A stretch of 64,000 nt of DNA from Reticulascus tulasneorum (lineage: Eukaryota; Ascomycota; Sordariomycetes; Glomerellales; Reticulascaceae). The DNA lies in contig LSAX01000002.1 of the NCBI GenBank assembly GCA_001557505.1, positions 3,658,001-3,722,000 of the forward strand. The letters run 5' to 3'. Positions 53,194-63,713 of the stretch are shown here, piece after piece. A program made the translations under genes and the position numbers. The number at the start of each line of letters is the position of its first letter. Within the stretch, counting starts at the first letter, position 1. Below the pieces are notes generated by a model, which saw only the letters and a list, made by a program, of their open reading frames with translations, did no database searches and had not been told where the DNA came from.

Positions 53194-56100
53194 TCAGACA
53201 ACGGCGGCAGCCTCTTCGCCACCGCCACCCCCAAGGAGCTCGAGCACCTTGTTCACAACAGCGCTGGGGTATCCTCGAGTGAGCATCTCACCGACAACAC
53301 CCTTGGCATGTTCTCGCTCTTCCACAGCAAGGAAGGCCCGAGTCATCGCCTCGTAGGTGCTGGGTTCGCGCCTTTCTCGTCCCACGGCGTTATAGATTGA
53401 TTGCGCCTTCTCAATGTTCTTCTCGGCGGCCCAGCCGTGGATCAGCGTGTTGGCGATATAGGGAGTCATGTCAACACCCCTGCGTCGCATCTGATCTAGA
53501 ACAGCCTCCGTGTCAGCAACCTTGTGGTTGGCAACCATGGCTTCGAATAGAGCTTGGAAAAGGCTGGCATTTGGCCGCATAGCAGAATCCTTCACTACCA
53601 TGTCGAACACCTTTCGGGCACCTTCCATGTCATGGAGAACACATCCACGGGCATGAATGAGCGAGGCATAATGCACAGGCTCCGGTCTCTGCCCAGCGTT
53701 GCGGATCATCTCCAGAACATTTTCGGCGGCAGTCATGTCAACTGGGTCCAGGGTGGCATGGGTGTCGACGAGCAACTTGTATGTGTGGGCAGTGGGGGCA
53801 ATTGCCTTAGCCTTCATGCGCTCATAGTAAGCCAGGACCTTGGACTTGTCGCGCTTTGTGGTGAGGAAAAACTGCATCATGCTGTTGTAAGGAGCTGGTC
53901 GGGCCTTGTAGTTGGGCATCGCCTCCATCTCATCAAAGAGTTCCTCGGCAAACTTCTCATCGCTGACACGGCAGAGAGCGTTGACAATCGTGCCATATGT
54001 GACCGAGGTTGGCTTGATACCCAGCGCGCGCATCTCCGCGAAGTAGAACAGACAGTCATCAATGCGTCGAGCCTTGCCGAGTTTGCCAATCAATGCATTA
54101 TACAAGAACGAGCTTGGCTCAACACCTTCGGCTTTGGCACGATGGAAGATTTTGACGGCTTCAGAGGCTTCATCGAAGGTCTTGGTCGACTCCTTCATTG
54201 TCGTGATGTACAGCCCGAAGGTGTTTGCTGACGGGGTGGCGCCCATTTCCAGAAGCTCTTGGTGATACTGCTCAGCCAATCCACGGTTGCCCATGGTAAG
54301 ACAGGCACCGACCATGGAGTCGAGAATCGAGGACCAGCCATATCGAACGACGGAGTATTGAGTAAGGAGAGGAACATCGGATCTAGCCATGCCGAGGATG
54401 TCGTGGCAGAGATCCATGTTTCCGTCTCGCGAAGCAGCCGAGATCAGCTTGGCATAAGTGATGTATCGAGGATGTCGGCCAGCTCGACGCATGTTGCGGA
54501 ATCGAGAAAGAGCCTCGTTAAGCCTCGGCCCCTTGCGACCATGGTTACCCTCGAGGTCATCCGAAATCAGCGACGAGCCCTTGAAATCCGTATTGTGGGC
54601 ATACGGATCGAACGTGTCCTCGAAACTGGACACCGTGGGGGTGGCCGAGTACGGAGAGTTCGTAAAGGTCTGCTGGGGACCGCTGGAGACCTGAGAAGCG
54701 ACCTCACGAGGATCGGTGATCCCGCGTGCGGACATGAAGCGGTTGATGAACTCAACACCCTCATCAATCTCATCCACGGTCTCGGGAAGCGTTGCTCGAA
54801 TTCTCTGGAACATCACCTCCGACTCGTTCAGGCCCTCGGCGACCTGACCCGAGCCAATCAATGCGATCGCGTACATGGCCGTTGGCTCGATGAAAGCTGC
54901 GGTGATATCGATGCCAGGACTGCTGAGGATATGCCAATACCTTGCGGCCGCAGCTACATCGCCCTGCCTGACGCTGAGTGCCAGGAGAGCCATAGCTGGC
55001 GTGCTGACAAGGGGGAAGTTGACCGGGATGTTCGCGAAGGCCGCTACAGCGCTGAGCTTGTCGCCGTTGTCTGCAGCGAGGGTAGCAACGGTACTCATTG
55101 CTTGTGCTCGCGTATCATTCTCCACAATCTGTGCCCACTGGAGAGCATCTTGGAAGATGCCCCGATGGACGAAAGCCTTGACAAACCCGCCGCTGATGAG
55201 AGCATCCTTGATGTCAGCAGCTCGAACACCGTACTCCTTGACGATCTTCTCATAGAACTTCATAGCGCCTTCAATCTTGTCCGAAACGACGTAAGCATTG
55301 ATGACGGCGGCATACACCTCCGCATCCAGGCGATCGTGCAACGTGCTCTCTCCCTTGTCGTTGGCAATAGCAAGGTCCCTGTACTCATTGTAGCACTCGA
55401 CAGCGCTGACTAGGTCACCAGAGCTGGCGAAGGCCGTAATCATGGCTGGGAAAGTGGCGGCGAATGGAGTAGCCCGGTTCAGCTCCATGTGCTCGAAAAG
55501 TCGAAGCATATCGGAAACGCGACCAGCCAGAGCACATGCCGAGATGAGTTGATGGTAGGTCTCGGAGGAGTAGTCGGCTCTCTGGGTGCCGACAGACGTC
55601 TCAAACATCTTGACAGCCAAATCCAGCCTGTCGTCTTCGGAGACGATAGCATGTTCAAGCTCGTGAGAGGCAAACATGAACTTGCCCGGCTCGTCCATGC
55701 CTCCGAATCGAACGCGCTTGTCCTCGAGCGACTTCTTCAGCGAGGCAACCTCGAGCGAGCGAGCTGCAAGGAGACCGACAAGAATGTTGTAGGTGTCACC
55801 ATCGGGGACGATCTTGCGGCGGAGCATGTCAGCGTAGACATCCAGTGCCTTGGAGACGATCTCATTCTTTTCCGTGGGCAGGTGAATGGCTGCCATGAGG
55901 AGGGCATTGTAGGCGTTCGCAATGGGCTTGACGCCGGCGACCAGCATGGCCTCGAAGACGGCGGGAATCTCAGCGTAGCGGCCATCTTGAGACAATTTCA
56001 AGAGATGGTCGGCATACGTCTGGGATTGAGGGTCGACTGGGGGAGTCGCAGTGCGTGCGATGCTCGCTGGTGTCCGGGGCCCGGAAACGGCCGGAGTGAG

Positions 56101-56709
56101 GGCGCCAGAGTGTGCGACGGAACCAGCAGGTGTTGCAGACCTGACGGATCGCACAGAAGCCTCTTCCAAGGCCTCCAGTTGTTGTCTGGCTTCAATCTCC
56201 TTCTCGATGGCAGCATCGATGTGCGCAAGGGCCGCCTCGGCCTCGGGCGGGACATCGGCAAGCGCCTCTCCATCGGGGGCGAGGAGATGCTCGCCAGCAA
56301 GCTCGAGCTCCGCGTCACCTACGAGGATGGAAGCCGGGGTGGGCTTCCACTCGATGGCCTTCTGAAACTCGAACTGCGTCCATTCCTTCTCGGCCTCCGC
56401 GGCGGCCTGATTCCTCTGCAGAGCCTCAAAGTAGGCATCTAAACCTCCATGGTTGCTGGCCTTGTCGTGCCGATGGTCCGAATGGAGCCCGGCGGAGACG
56501 CGCTCGGTGTGGAACGCGGACTGGAGCTGGAGGGACTGGAGGCGACCGAACCGACTACTGTGCCGTCGCGCGAAAGATGGCCGGCCCTGGGAGTTGAGGA
56601 GGTGAGGGTGTGTGGCAGCTACGACAGATTGCGCATAGCCGTGGGTGAAAGATTTCGCGAATCCTTGCCGGATGAAGTTCTGGTAGAGGGAGGAGTATAT
56701 GGTGGGCAT
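53194..56709 (-). CDS. cya5: Mitochondrial PPR protein, Cya5/Pet309-like
   Basis: Large pentatricopeptide-repeat protein of 1171 residues in one exon; relatives (Neurospora CYA-5, yeast Pet309) activate translation of the mitochondrial COX1 mRNA. The N-terminus is rich in Arg, Ser and His with few acids, as a mitochondrial presequence (FIRQGFAKSF, RRHSSRFGRL). From residue ~235 helical PPR pairs follow, such as NAYNALLMAAIH, DTYNILVGLLAARS, ETYHQLISACALAGRVSDMLRLFEHM, ANTFGLYITTMKE, SFLYNALIGKLGKARRIDDCLFYFAEMRALGIKPTSVTYGTIVNAL, and HTYKLLVDTHATLD. An Asp/Ser-rich linker (~670-720) separates two repeat blocks. The end is GGGGGEEAAAVV. The exact target RNA is inferred from the family. Confidence 0.85.
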   Translation of the reverse strand: MPTIYSSLYQNFIRQGFAKSFTHGYAQSVVAATHPHLLNSQGRPSFARRHSSRFGRLQSLQLQSAFHTERVSAGLHSDHRHDKASNHGGLDAYFEALQRNQAAAEAEKEWTQFEFQKAIEWKPTPASILVGDAELELAGEHLLAPDGEALADVPPEAEAALAHIDAAIEKEIEARQQLEALEEASVRSVRSATPAGSVAHSGALTPAVSGPRTPASIARTATPPVDPQSQTYADHLLKLSQDGRYAEIPAVFEAMLVAGVKPIANAYNALLMAAIHLPTEKNEIVSKALDVYADMLRRKIVPDGDTYNILVGLLAARSLEVASLKKSLEDKRVRFGGMDEPGKFMFASHELEHAIVSEDDRLDLAVKMFETSVGTQRADYSSETYHQLISACALAGRVSDMLRLFEHMELNRATPFAATFPAMITAFASSGDLVSAVECYNEYRDLAIANDKGESTLHDRLDAEVYAAVINAYVVSDKIEGAMKFYEKIVKEYGVRAADIKDALISGGFVKAFVHRGIFQDALQWAQIVENDTRAQAMSTVATLAADNGDKLSAVAAFANIPVNFPLVSTPAMALLALSVRQGDVAAAARYWHILSSPGIDITAAFIEPTAMYAIALIGSGQVAEGLNESEVMFQRIRATLPETVDEIDEGVEFINRFMSARGITDPREVASQVSSGPQQTFTNSPYSATPTVSSFEDTFDPYAHNTDFKGSSLISDDLEGNHGRKGPRLNEALSRFRNMRRAGRHPRYITYAKLISAASRDGNMDLCHDILGMARSDVPLLTQYSVVRYGWSSILDSMVGACLTMGNRGLAEQYHQELLEMGATPSANTFGLYITTMKESTKTFDEASEAVKIFHRAKAEGVEPSSFLYNALIGKLGKARRIDDCLFYFAEMRALGIKPTSVTYGTIVNALCRVSDEKFAEELFDEMEAMPNYKARPAPYNSMMQFFLTTKRDKSKVLAYYERMKAKAIAPTAHTYKLLVDTHATLDPVDMTAAENVLEMIRNAGQRPEPVHYASLIHARGCVLHDMEGARKVFDMVVKDSAMRPNASLFQALFEAMVANHKVADTEAVLDQMRRRGVDMTPYIANTLIHGWAAEKNIEKAQSIYNAVGRERREPSTYEAMTRAFLAVEEREHAKGVVGEMLTRGYPSAVVNKVLELLGGGGGEEAAAVV

Positions 56710-59700
56710 TTAGAGGACGCCAGGAGGGGAGGGAGACTGGGAGGGATTGTATTAGCACGCGACCTAGGACGGTGATTGCCTCAGAAAGATGAAGGCCGCC
56801 GCGGGATTATTCGAGGGATGAGGACGAGAACTGATGCCTCGGGCGACCCGGGAGGAGAATGAGGTTTGCCACACCAGAAGCAGCAGCAGAGTGCCTGACC
56901 GACAAGACAAAAACGACAAAAAGCGGGATAAAAATGGCGAGCTGGACTTACATGGAAAGGAGGGTATAGGCGCGGTTGCAGGTTCATTTGACAGCGCTGA
57001 AGCCGTCAAACAAACGCGCAGACAAGATTAGTTTGGGAATGGTTGGGTGGAAAAGGATAAACCCGAAGAAAGAGGAAGGGCCAGAACAAATGACGGGTCT
57101 AAAAGGAGAGACCAGGAACAAAAAGAATAAGAAGTGAGTGTTGATAGTGGGAAGTTTTTGTAAAGGTGGTTGTGTGTGGTTCTCGATGGCTGCACTACCT
57201 AAGGCCCGGCTGCTGAGGGAGCTTTGGGGGGGGGGGCGGGCGGGTGGGCTTGGGGGTGGTTTAGTAAAGCTGGGGGAGGTTGATCCCTTTTTTTCCCTCT
57301 TCGATTCGCGTGGACCCGGGACGACACGATGATGGGGACCTTTTTTTCTTTTTTTCCAAACGTCTGGAAGTGGGGGGCTGAAAAATCCAAATGGGAGGAT
57401 TCGGGAAGCTTAATGGGTACCTGAGGCGCGTTTTTGTGGAGAATGTTATGTGACTCAGGCAGGCCGAGGAGAGATGTACAGGGGGGTGCCGGGGGGGCAA
57501 TAACGCCTCCTAAGAGTACCTAAGGTACGTCCGTACAGTACTATCCAAGACACTGCTGGCTGCGATATAGGCGATCACAGTACCTGTGGCACGCCCGGTG
57601 CAGAGACAGATATTCAGGGGCTGAGGCGAGAAACTTTGCTGCTGGCCCGACTCTCTCTCTTCTTTACGACTCAGGTTCTCCTCTTAAGAAAAAAATGACA
57701 ATGGACACGTATAGTTTTGGAAAAGCTGAAGCCTGACGGGGGGAAGTTAAGGAATCTATCTCTGCACATTTTGAGAAATGGTTACGTGGACGCGGAAGCA
57801 AGCAAGCCATAACCAGAGAGTGTGCGTGTCATTTGTTTTTTTTGCCCTTCTCCGTCCCTCCCTTTCCACCCGCCATCCCTCCCTGGCTTCTTCCCCGTAC
57901 TACTACCTAGGTACACACATAGCTAGTGGAATCTGTGCCTCATTGCCTGGCTCCAGAAAAGTTCAGGCTGCCAGGGCAGATGTCGTGGGTGTGTGAGATG
58001 ACGAATTACCCACATGTCGGTTAACCTAGGTAATAGTCTCCACGTATGTACAGATTACACAGCACACCATACCCAGGTGCCAAGCATACATACATACATG
58101 GGGGGTGACCTCAGGACCACAACACGAGATTGGGGCACCACCGGCCGCTGCGGCGAAGGGATGGGAATAGAGGGAGATTGGAGCTCTGCTCCAGGGGGGG
58201 CTGAGATGCCTGAAAGCATGGAGCGAGAAGAAACCGGCGCCAGTCCCGACGCCCTGTCATGGAAGCTATTAGACGGCAATGGACGCTGAGTGGATGGGCC
58301 AACACGGGCTCTGAGGTGGAGCCAATGGGGTCTGCAGCTCCAAAAGACGATGAGATGGGAGAAGCCGGGAACTCCCAAGCCATCCTGTCGGGATCCTCCC
58401 AGCTGGTTGCTTGTGTGCCCCATCTTACCGCAATACTTCACCTAATTACCTTGCCAGCTTACCTAGGTGGCCAGCTACGCACGCTATGTCCTACGTAGCT
58501 CGAACTCACTCTCGCTCATTGATTCACTCGTTCATTGGGTCCGACTAGCTCCCCCGGGGATTGGTGATTCATCCCCGCGTCCTTTCTAGTAGGGATGTGG
58601 TGGTACGCTCAGCACGGTAATTACATCCATAGCAGCAAAATTCCTCCCAAGGAAGGGCTGCCAGCTCCATTCTCACCGAGCTAATTAGCTAGCACGGCCT
58701 TCACCCATCATGCTGTCATGGATTCACGAAAGAAGCAAGCAAAAAAAATTTACTCCTCGTAATAATGTCCCCTTTCCCGGCTGACTCCCCTTTCTTTTTG
58801 GGAGGAGCTGCAAATTAGAAACTGTACGAAGGTACATATATTTAGGTTTGAATAAGCAACAGCTATTCTCCAATTGAGGTTCAGACAACAACATTGGAGG
58901 GCAAGGTGCATGATGCAAGATCCAGCACTCTCTTCATCAGGTAAGTAGAGCTAGAACCCACATACACTACGTAGGTAGTCAGGAGGAAAGACGAGAACCT
59001 GGGGACGACGGGACCGGCATCCAAAACCGATGGCCCAAAAGTCGTACACTAACAATAACGACCACCGAGCTCTCCAAAGCCCTGGAAACCCGAGCTCCAT
59101 TTCCTCCAACCCACTGAGCCTAAAGCCGCTGATCTACACCTCCATCCCGGCCTGCAGCTTCGCCTGTCACATGCCCGCCCACCACGAAAAAGAGCCGCGA
59201 ATGCACTAAAACTAGTATACCACCTTACGTGGCTGCGCAGGTGCGCAGGTAGCATTTCTCGGATGCGACGGAGTTACGGGCTCAGCTATTCCTCCGCGCA
59301 TTACCCTCCTAATCCTGTCGCGCGTGCATGTTCGTGTGTGCCGCAGCCTCTTGGACCGATATGTCCGTTGACTGACGGCGCTTTCAGGTTTTGTTGGTTC
59401 CCCGACCCAGGTTTGGTCGGTGCCGTTTGCCCGACTGTTGTCCGTTGTACTTATGTTGGCACTAAAACTCTTGACTCAAGATAGGTGAGGCGCCCTGTTT
59501 CGTCACCGAGAAACCGCTACGCACCCGTGGTGTGGGGATCGACGCCCGGGGGGTTTTATCAGATAAGATCTTTGCATCGTGATGGGATGCTAATTCGGGA
59601 GATCTGGCCAAGTGAAAAACACCCCCCCATGTCCTTCTCGAAGGACGATGTTGATTCGATGACCTCACGTGGCTATTTTCAATCGCATGCTCAACATGAT

Positions 59701-60078
59701 ACTGTTCTCACAAAGTTAAACAATCACCTATACATGCTAACGAACGAGGGCCGGGTGGGCTACGATTCTTTGTTTGAAATGTATTATTTTGTTTGCGAAT
59801 TGCTTCGCTTCTTGGTATCCAGGCCGCCAGTCTACTGATTCAGATCCCCAATCCGATGTCTAACCCAACCAAATAGAGCCAACCCATTTTCCTGAACCCT
59901 CGATGCCAGCATCATCGCACGACACCCCGTATCTAAACCCAAAAACGCCGGCCCATCATCAAATCATCGTGGAGTCCCCACCTCGAGCGCGAGCTCGGAA
60001 TCCCATCCTACACGCGTGTCGCTTCTTTACAGTTTTCTTATTGCCTCCCAGCCATCTCCCGAGGGGCAGCTGGCTTCC
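56710..60078. other. 3.4-kb gene-poor stretch
   Basis: Long space upstream of the PPR gene and downstream of the CRIB-like gene. It contains a G run near 57228-57237, T-rich tracts (57340-57356), a short CATA repeat near 58088-58098, and only random-looking frames. A 117-codon plus-strand frame (59485-59838) has no known motif. It may include a long 5' UTR or a non-coding transcript, which cannot be seen from sequence alone. Confidence 0.45.
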
Positions 60079-60518
60079 TTATATTGGACCTCGTTCGGCC
60101 ATGAATGCGGTACCCGGCATGCGGTTGGCCATTGGTGCCCTGCCCGGCATGGAGAGGTTCTGTCTCCCAGGAGAGATAGGATCTGCGATTCCAATCCGAC
60201 TGGCCGCGACTTTTTCCCTGAGCATCGCAATTCTGTCGCATGTTAGTCGAAGAATAACACCGCTAGTGAAGAAAATAGCACTCACTCATCCTCGCTGATC
60301 CCCACGATGTGCAGACTTCCCCTCTTGAAGTCGAATGGCGCCGACTGCATCCGTGTTAGTCCCGCGAACCCAGCCGTCTTAGTGGGCAGTGAACTCACAA
60401 TCTCCAAACTCCGCTTTTGCTGCTTCCTCCGCCTCAGTCCTATAATCTTGTGGACCCTCGAGTAGAAGACTTTGAAATTGTCGTTGAACTGCATCTTGTC
60501 GACGGTAGGAATGTCCAT
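60079..60518 (-). CDS. Small CRIB/PBD-like Rho-binding protein
   Basis: Three short exons, 60518-60399, 60344-60286 and 60232-60079, sum to 333 nt and 110 residues. Introns of 54 nt (60345-60398) and 53 nt (60233-60285) both have GTGAGT donors and CTAAC branches. The joined protein reads ...KRSLEI|SAPFDFKRGSLHIVGISEDE|IAMLREKVAASRIGIADP..., with ISAPFDFKR-GSLHIVG matching the CRIB consensus ISxPxxFxHxxHVG in all but one His. The stretch SEDEIAMLREKVAASRIG is what I recall of small fungal p21-Rho-binding domain proteins. These act as Cdc42/Rac effectors in polarity. The start used is the first ATG of the exon; the frame is open further upstream with an acceptor-like CCCACAG at ~60555, so an extra 5' exon is possible. 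Confidence 0.65.
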
Positions 60519-61983
60519 GTAACACTTGACTCGACGAGTCACGTTGGTATGGCTGTGGGTAGTGGTGGTGATGATGATGATGATGATGTTGTTGATGATA
60601 ATGAGTGATGAGCGTTCAAAAGAATGTGTACTCTTAATGATGCCTTGTTTAAAGAAAGTCTAGCAAATGAGCCCAATTTCAAAGTCTTAACGAAAGAGTT
60701 AGGCCAGGTATATCTGGTTCTAAAAGACTCAAATTGAAGCTTCAAAGCCGGCAAGTTTCTGTCTCAGCAACCCTCAAATGCAAAGGCTAAGTCGTCCTCG
60801 AACCCGCTCCTCAGAAATGTTGGGAAGATCCGATCAAGATATACGAGCCTCTCTCTCTCTCTCTCCGCGCATGGCCCCAATTCGAACAAGTCGCGTGGTG
60901 GGCAGCCGCGTGTTCACAAGTTTCCCCTTGCGGCCCCCTTTTGCCGTTCCTTCGAGGGAGAGACGTGTTCGTGAGGAATGCCGGGGCGAGGTTGTCATAG
61001 CTACTCAGGCGAGGAATGGGTTTGGTCGGATCCGTTGTGTGTCACTTGGGGTGCAGCCCGACGCACTTACATACCTTCACATGCAAGCAGAAGAAGGAAG
61101 GGGGGGAGAAGCAGAAAAAAAGAAAAGTGGCACAGAAATCCATAGGTTCGAATTTCTCGGGTCGAGGGAAGATTGGTGCCTTGCATTCTGAAACCACATG
61201 GCCTTTCCATTGCTCCAAGTTCCTTCGCATGGAATGTTTCAACGATGACAATCTGCTGTCCAAGCAAGGGTGCAGATCGTGGCGGACCCTGGCTCGTTCA
61301 TGCGTCGCTTTCTTTTTTGTGCATGTGGGCGTGGGGTTTCGCCCGGCATTGCATGATCACCACAGACCATGCCCCCTTTCTTCATCCCAATCCAATTCCT
61401 TTGCACGTTCCACTGCATAATAGGGCGCAATCATCTAAGCTATATATGAGCTTGTAATTCCGCCGAGTATTCCAATGGGAGCGAAAACAGCAAATGATCG
61501 CATGCATTTATTTCCGCTAGCTTGTAATCCTACGCTCACGGATATCCCATCTTACATTTTCGTTTGGGATATTCACGGGCAGCGGCTGAGCGTCTGGACC
61601 CGGATGCAGGCTGAGACGTCTTGCAATTTCAAATCCAGCTGATTTCGCTTTCGTACGGTGTTCGCCGGGCTGAATACTCAGGCCCACCAGGTGGTACGCC
61701 TTGCGGAGCAGAACTTTGAGATGGGTTCCAGATTTCGTTTGGCCGGTTGGACCCATGTCTCGATTCTGCACATCCTCACACATCTTCGCACTGGTCAAAC
61801 CATCGATCGAACATGAATTATACCGGGTTTGTTTATTATCGTGAGCCGCTTTTGTCAGCGAGAAGGTCGGGGAACGGCGGCGCGAACGAAACCACGGCTC
61901 AACGCCGCCCCAAAACTCAGGTCAGCAATCAGCTGTACGCCACGCCGCCCCAACTTGACTGCTCTCTATGCAGGATATTCCCC
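60519..61983. other. Intergenic with microsatellites
   Basis: 1465 bases. GAT/GTG repeats at about 60563-60600 and a CT repeat at about 60848-60865. A 137-codon plus-strand frame (60778-61191) is low in complexity and not convincing. No gene is called. Confidence 0.5.
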
Positions 61984-63435
61984 CTATTTAGGATAATCCT
62001 TCAAGTGATAGCTCTTTAGCTTCACGAACTGCTCAAATCCATATTTGCTCAACGTCACGCCCTTGCCCGAGTTCTTCCACCCCGTCCAAGCCAAGTCGGG
62101 GCTCGGAAAGTCGCATCTGTTGACGAAGACCGTACCAGCCTCGACCAGTTCAGCCAGATCATAGCCTCTCTCGGTGTCCTTGGTCCAAATGCTCGCAGTG
62201 AGGCCGAACTCGCTGTCATTCATCAACTTCACTGCCTCGTCATCGCTCTTAACCTTCATCACGGCGATCACAGGACCGAAAGTCTCCTCCGTCATGACAG
62301 TCATTTCGTGATTAACTCCTGTTAGTAGTGTAGGCTTGACAAAGTTGCCCTTGATTGGCGGGTTGCTGAAGGTTTCGTTCTCCGGAGTAGCATCCTTTGC
62401 TCCCTTACTTAATGCATCCTTGATATGTCCCTCGATCAACTCCTTGGATCGTGTAGAAATTACCGGTCCGATGTGAGTCTCCTTGTCGAAAGGATCCCCG
62501 AGCTTGTAGCCCTTGAGGACCTTCTGTAGCGCTTCAACGAATTCATCGTGGATCTTTTCGTCGACATAGATTCTCTCAATAGAGCAACAACTCTGACCGG
62601 AGTTGAAGATCGCCCCATCGACGATCTCCTCCGCTGCCCAGGCAATGTCCACATCGCCACGGATGTAGGCAGGATCCTTTCCACCCAGCTCAAGACCGAC
62701 GTTGACAATTCGATCGGAAGCAGCCTTTTGGACCGCCAATCCACCGGCTACGGATCCAGTGAAACAAACAAGCGAGACCTTAGGATTTCTGACAATCGAT
62801 TCGATCGTCGTCGGGGAACCGCTGTGGAAGTATTGCAGCACGCCGTTGGGCAGGCCGGCTTCAGTGAAGATCTTCGAGACACGTTCTACGATCGTAGGGG
62901 TTTGGGGTGACGGTTTGAGGATGACTGAATTCCCAGCGAGCAGAGCTGGAATGAGAGAGTTCACTAAAATGAGATACGGATACTGCCAGGCATTAGCGAG
63001 AATCACACAGGACAGGGCCGTGTCACCTACATTCCAAGCAAAGATGATGAGGACCGGCCCGACTGGGATTTTGCGAATGAACCTCTTGAATCCCTTTTCT
63101 GCCTCCCCATCCGTGTCTTTCAGCGCCTCATCGCTGATCTTAAGCAAGTATTCGCCTCGCTTCACGGCTGTGGTGATCTCCTTCGCGGTATAAGCGATGG
63201 GGCGGCCCATCTGGACAGTTAGCTCCATGGCGAGTTCATCTTGCTGTGCTGAGAGAAGCTTTAAAGCTTCTTTCACTGTGGCCTGGCGATCCGCCAGCGA
63301 CGTTTTGCGAAAGGAGAGGAATGCTTCCGTGGCGGAGTTAGGAAGCTCCTCTAGATCAGCTTCAGAGACGCCATTTCGGGTCAATATGGGCTCGTTGGTT
63401 GTGGGGGAGATCGTAGTTAGGACCTCAGCAGACAT
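61984..63435 (-). CDS. Aldehyde dehydrogenase (NAD(P)+)
   Basis: ALDH superfamily (PF00171) enzyme that oxidises aldehydes to acids. Exons 63435-63031 and 62982-61984 give 467 residues. The 48-nt intron (62983-63030; GTAGGT, branch GCTAAT, GGCAG) is a multiple of three and stop-free, so an unspliced reading shows 16 spurious residues inside IIFAWN|YPYLILVNSLIPAL, where family members are continuous. Catalytic residues: Glu of GLELGGKDPAY (~233) and Cys of NSGQSCCSIERIYV (~267). Cofactor-binding KPSPQTP and FTGSVAGG are present. Succinate-semialdehyde-dehydrogenase-like (Uga2-like) by general shape, but the substrate is not certain. Confidence 0.92.
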   Translation of the reverse strand: MSAEVLTTISPTTNEPILTRNGVSEADLEELPNSATEAFLSFRKTSLADRQATVKEALKLLSAQQDELAMELTVQMGRPIAYTAKEITTAVKRGEYLLKISDEALKDTDGEAEKGFKRFIRKIPVGPVLIIFAWNVGDTALSCVILANAWQYPYLILVNSLIPALLAGNSVILKPSPQTPTIVERVSKIFTEAGLPNGVLQYFHSGSPTTIESIVRNPKVSLVCFTGSVAGGLAVQKAASDRIVNVGLELGGKDPAYIRGDVDIAWAAEEIVDGAIFNSGQSCCSIERIYVDEKIHDEFVEALQKVLKGYKLGDPFDKETHIGPVISTRSKELIEGHIKDALSKGAKDATPENETFSNPPIKGNFVKPTLLTGVNHEMTVMTEETFGPVIAVMKVKSDDEAVKLMNDSEFGLTASIWTKDTERGYDLAELVEAGTVFVNRCDFPSPDLAWTGWKNSGKGVTLSKYGFEQFVKLKSYHLKDYPK

Positions 63436-63594
63436 CTTGATAAGTTAAAGAGACTGGCCGCCTGAAAACTAGATTCGCGGAAAGGAAAGGAAATGTTTGC
63501 TTAGGGCAAGTTTTTCGGTTTTAGCTTACATGAATCGTGATGCTGTCTGGTGATATCACTGAGGGGCAGTAAATTGCCCCGCCGAGCTCGGCTT

Positions 63595-63648
63595 CGATAA
63601 GCGATAAGATAAGTAGCGTGCTTATCAGTGCGGATCCACCAAAATTTT
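63595..63648. promoter_or_regulatory. GATAAG cluster and RRPE-like element
   Basis: In the 278-bp spacer between the ALDH start (63435) and the next gene (63714), CGATAAGCGATAAGATAAG covers 63595-63613, and a reverse copy (CTTATCA) follows at about 63621-63627. AAAATTTT is at 63641-63648, 66-73 bp before the start at 63714. GCGATAAGATAAG is identical to 13 bases upstream of dbp7. PAC/RRPE control of a ribosome-biogenesis gene, or GATA-factor (AreA/NIT2) control of the aldehyde dehydrogenase, are both possible. Confidence 0.5.
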
Positions 63649-63713
63649 ATATCACGAAAGGCAGGAGGGACGACAACTCAGATCCAGCACTCCAACCCCA
63701 ATCCAGCATCACG

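Noticed and set aside
55489..56442. 317-codon plus-strand frame antisense to the PPR gene, and 54259-55413 (384 codons)
   Set aside because: Both are mirror images of a GC-rich coding exon; they lack motifs and appear because stops are rare opposite such codons.
60563..60600. GAT/GTG repeat as a CRISPR-like array
   Set aside because: It is a simple trinucleotide microsatellite without spacers.
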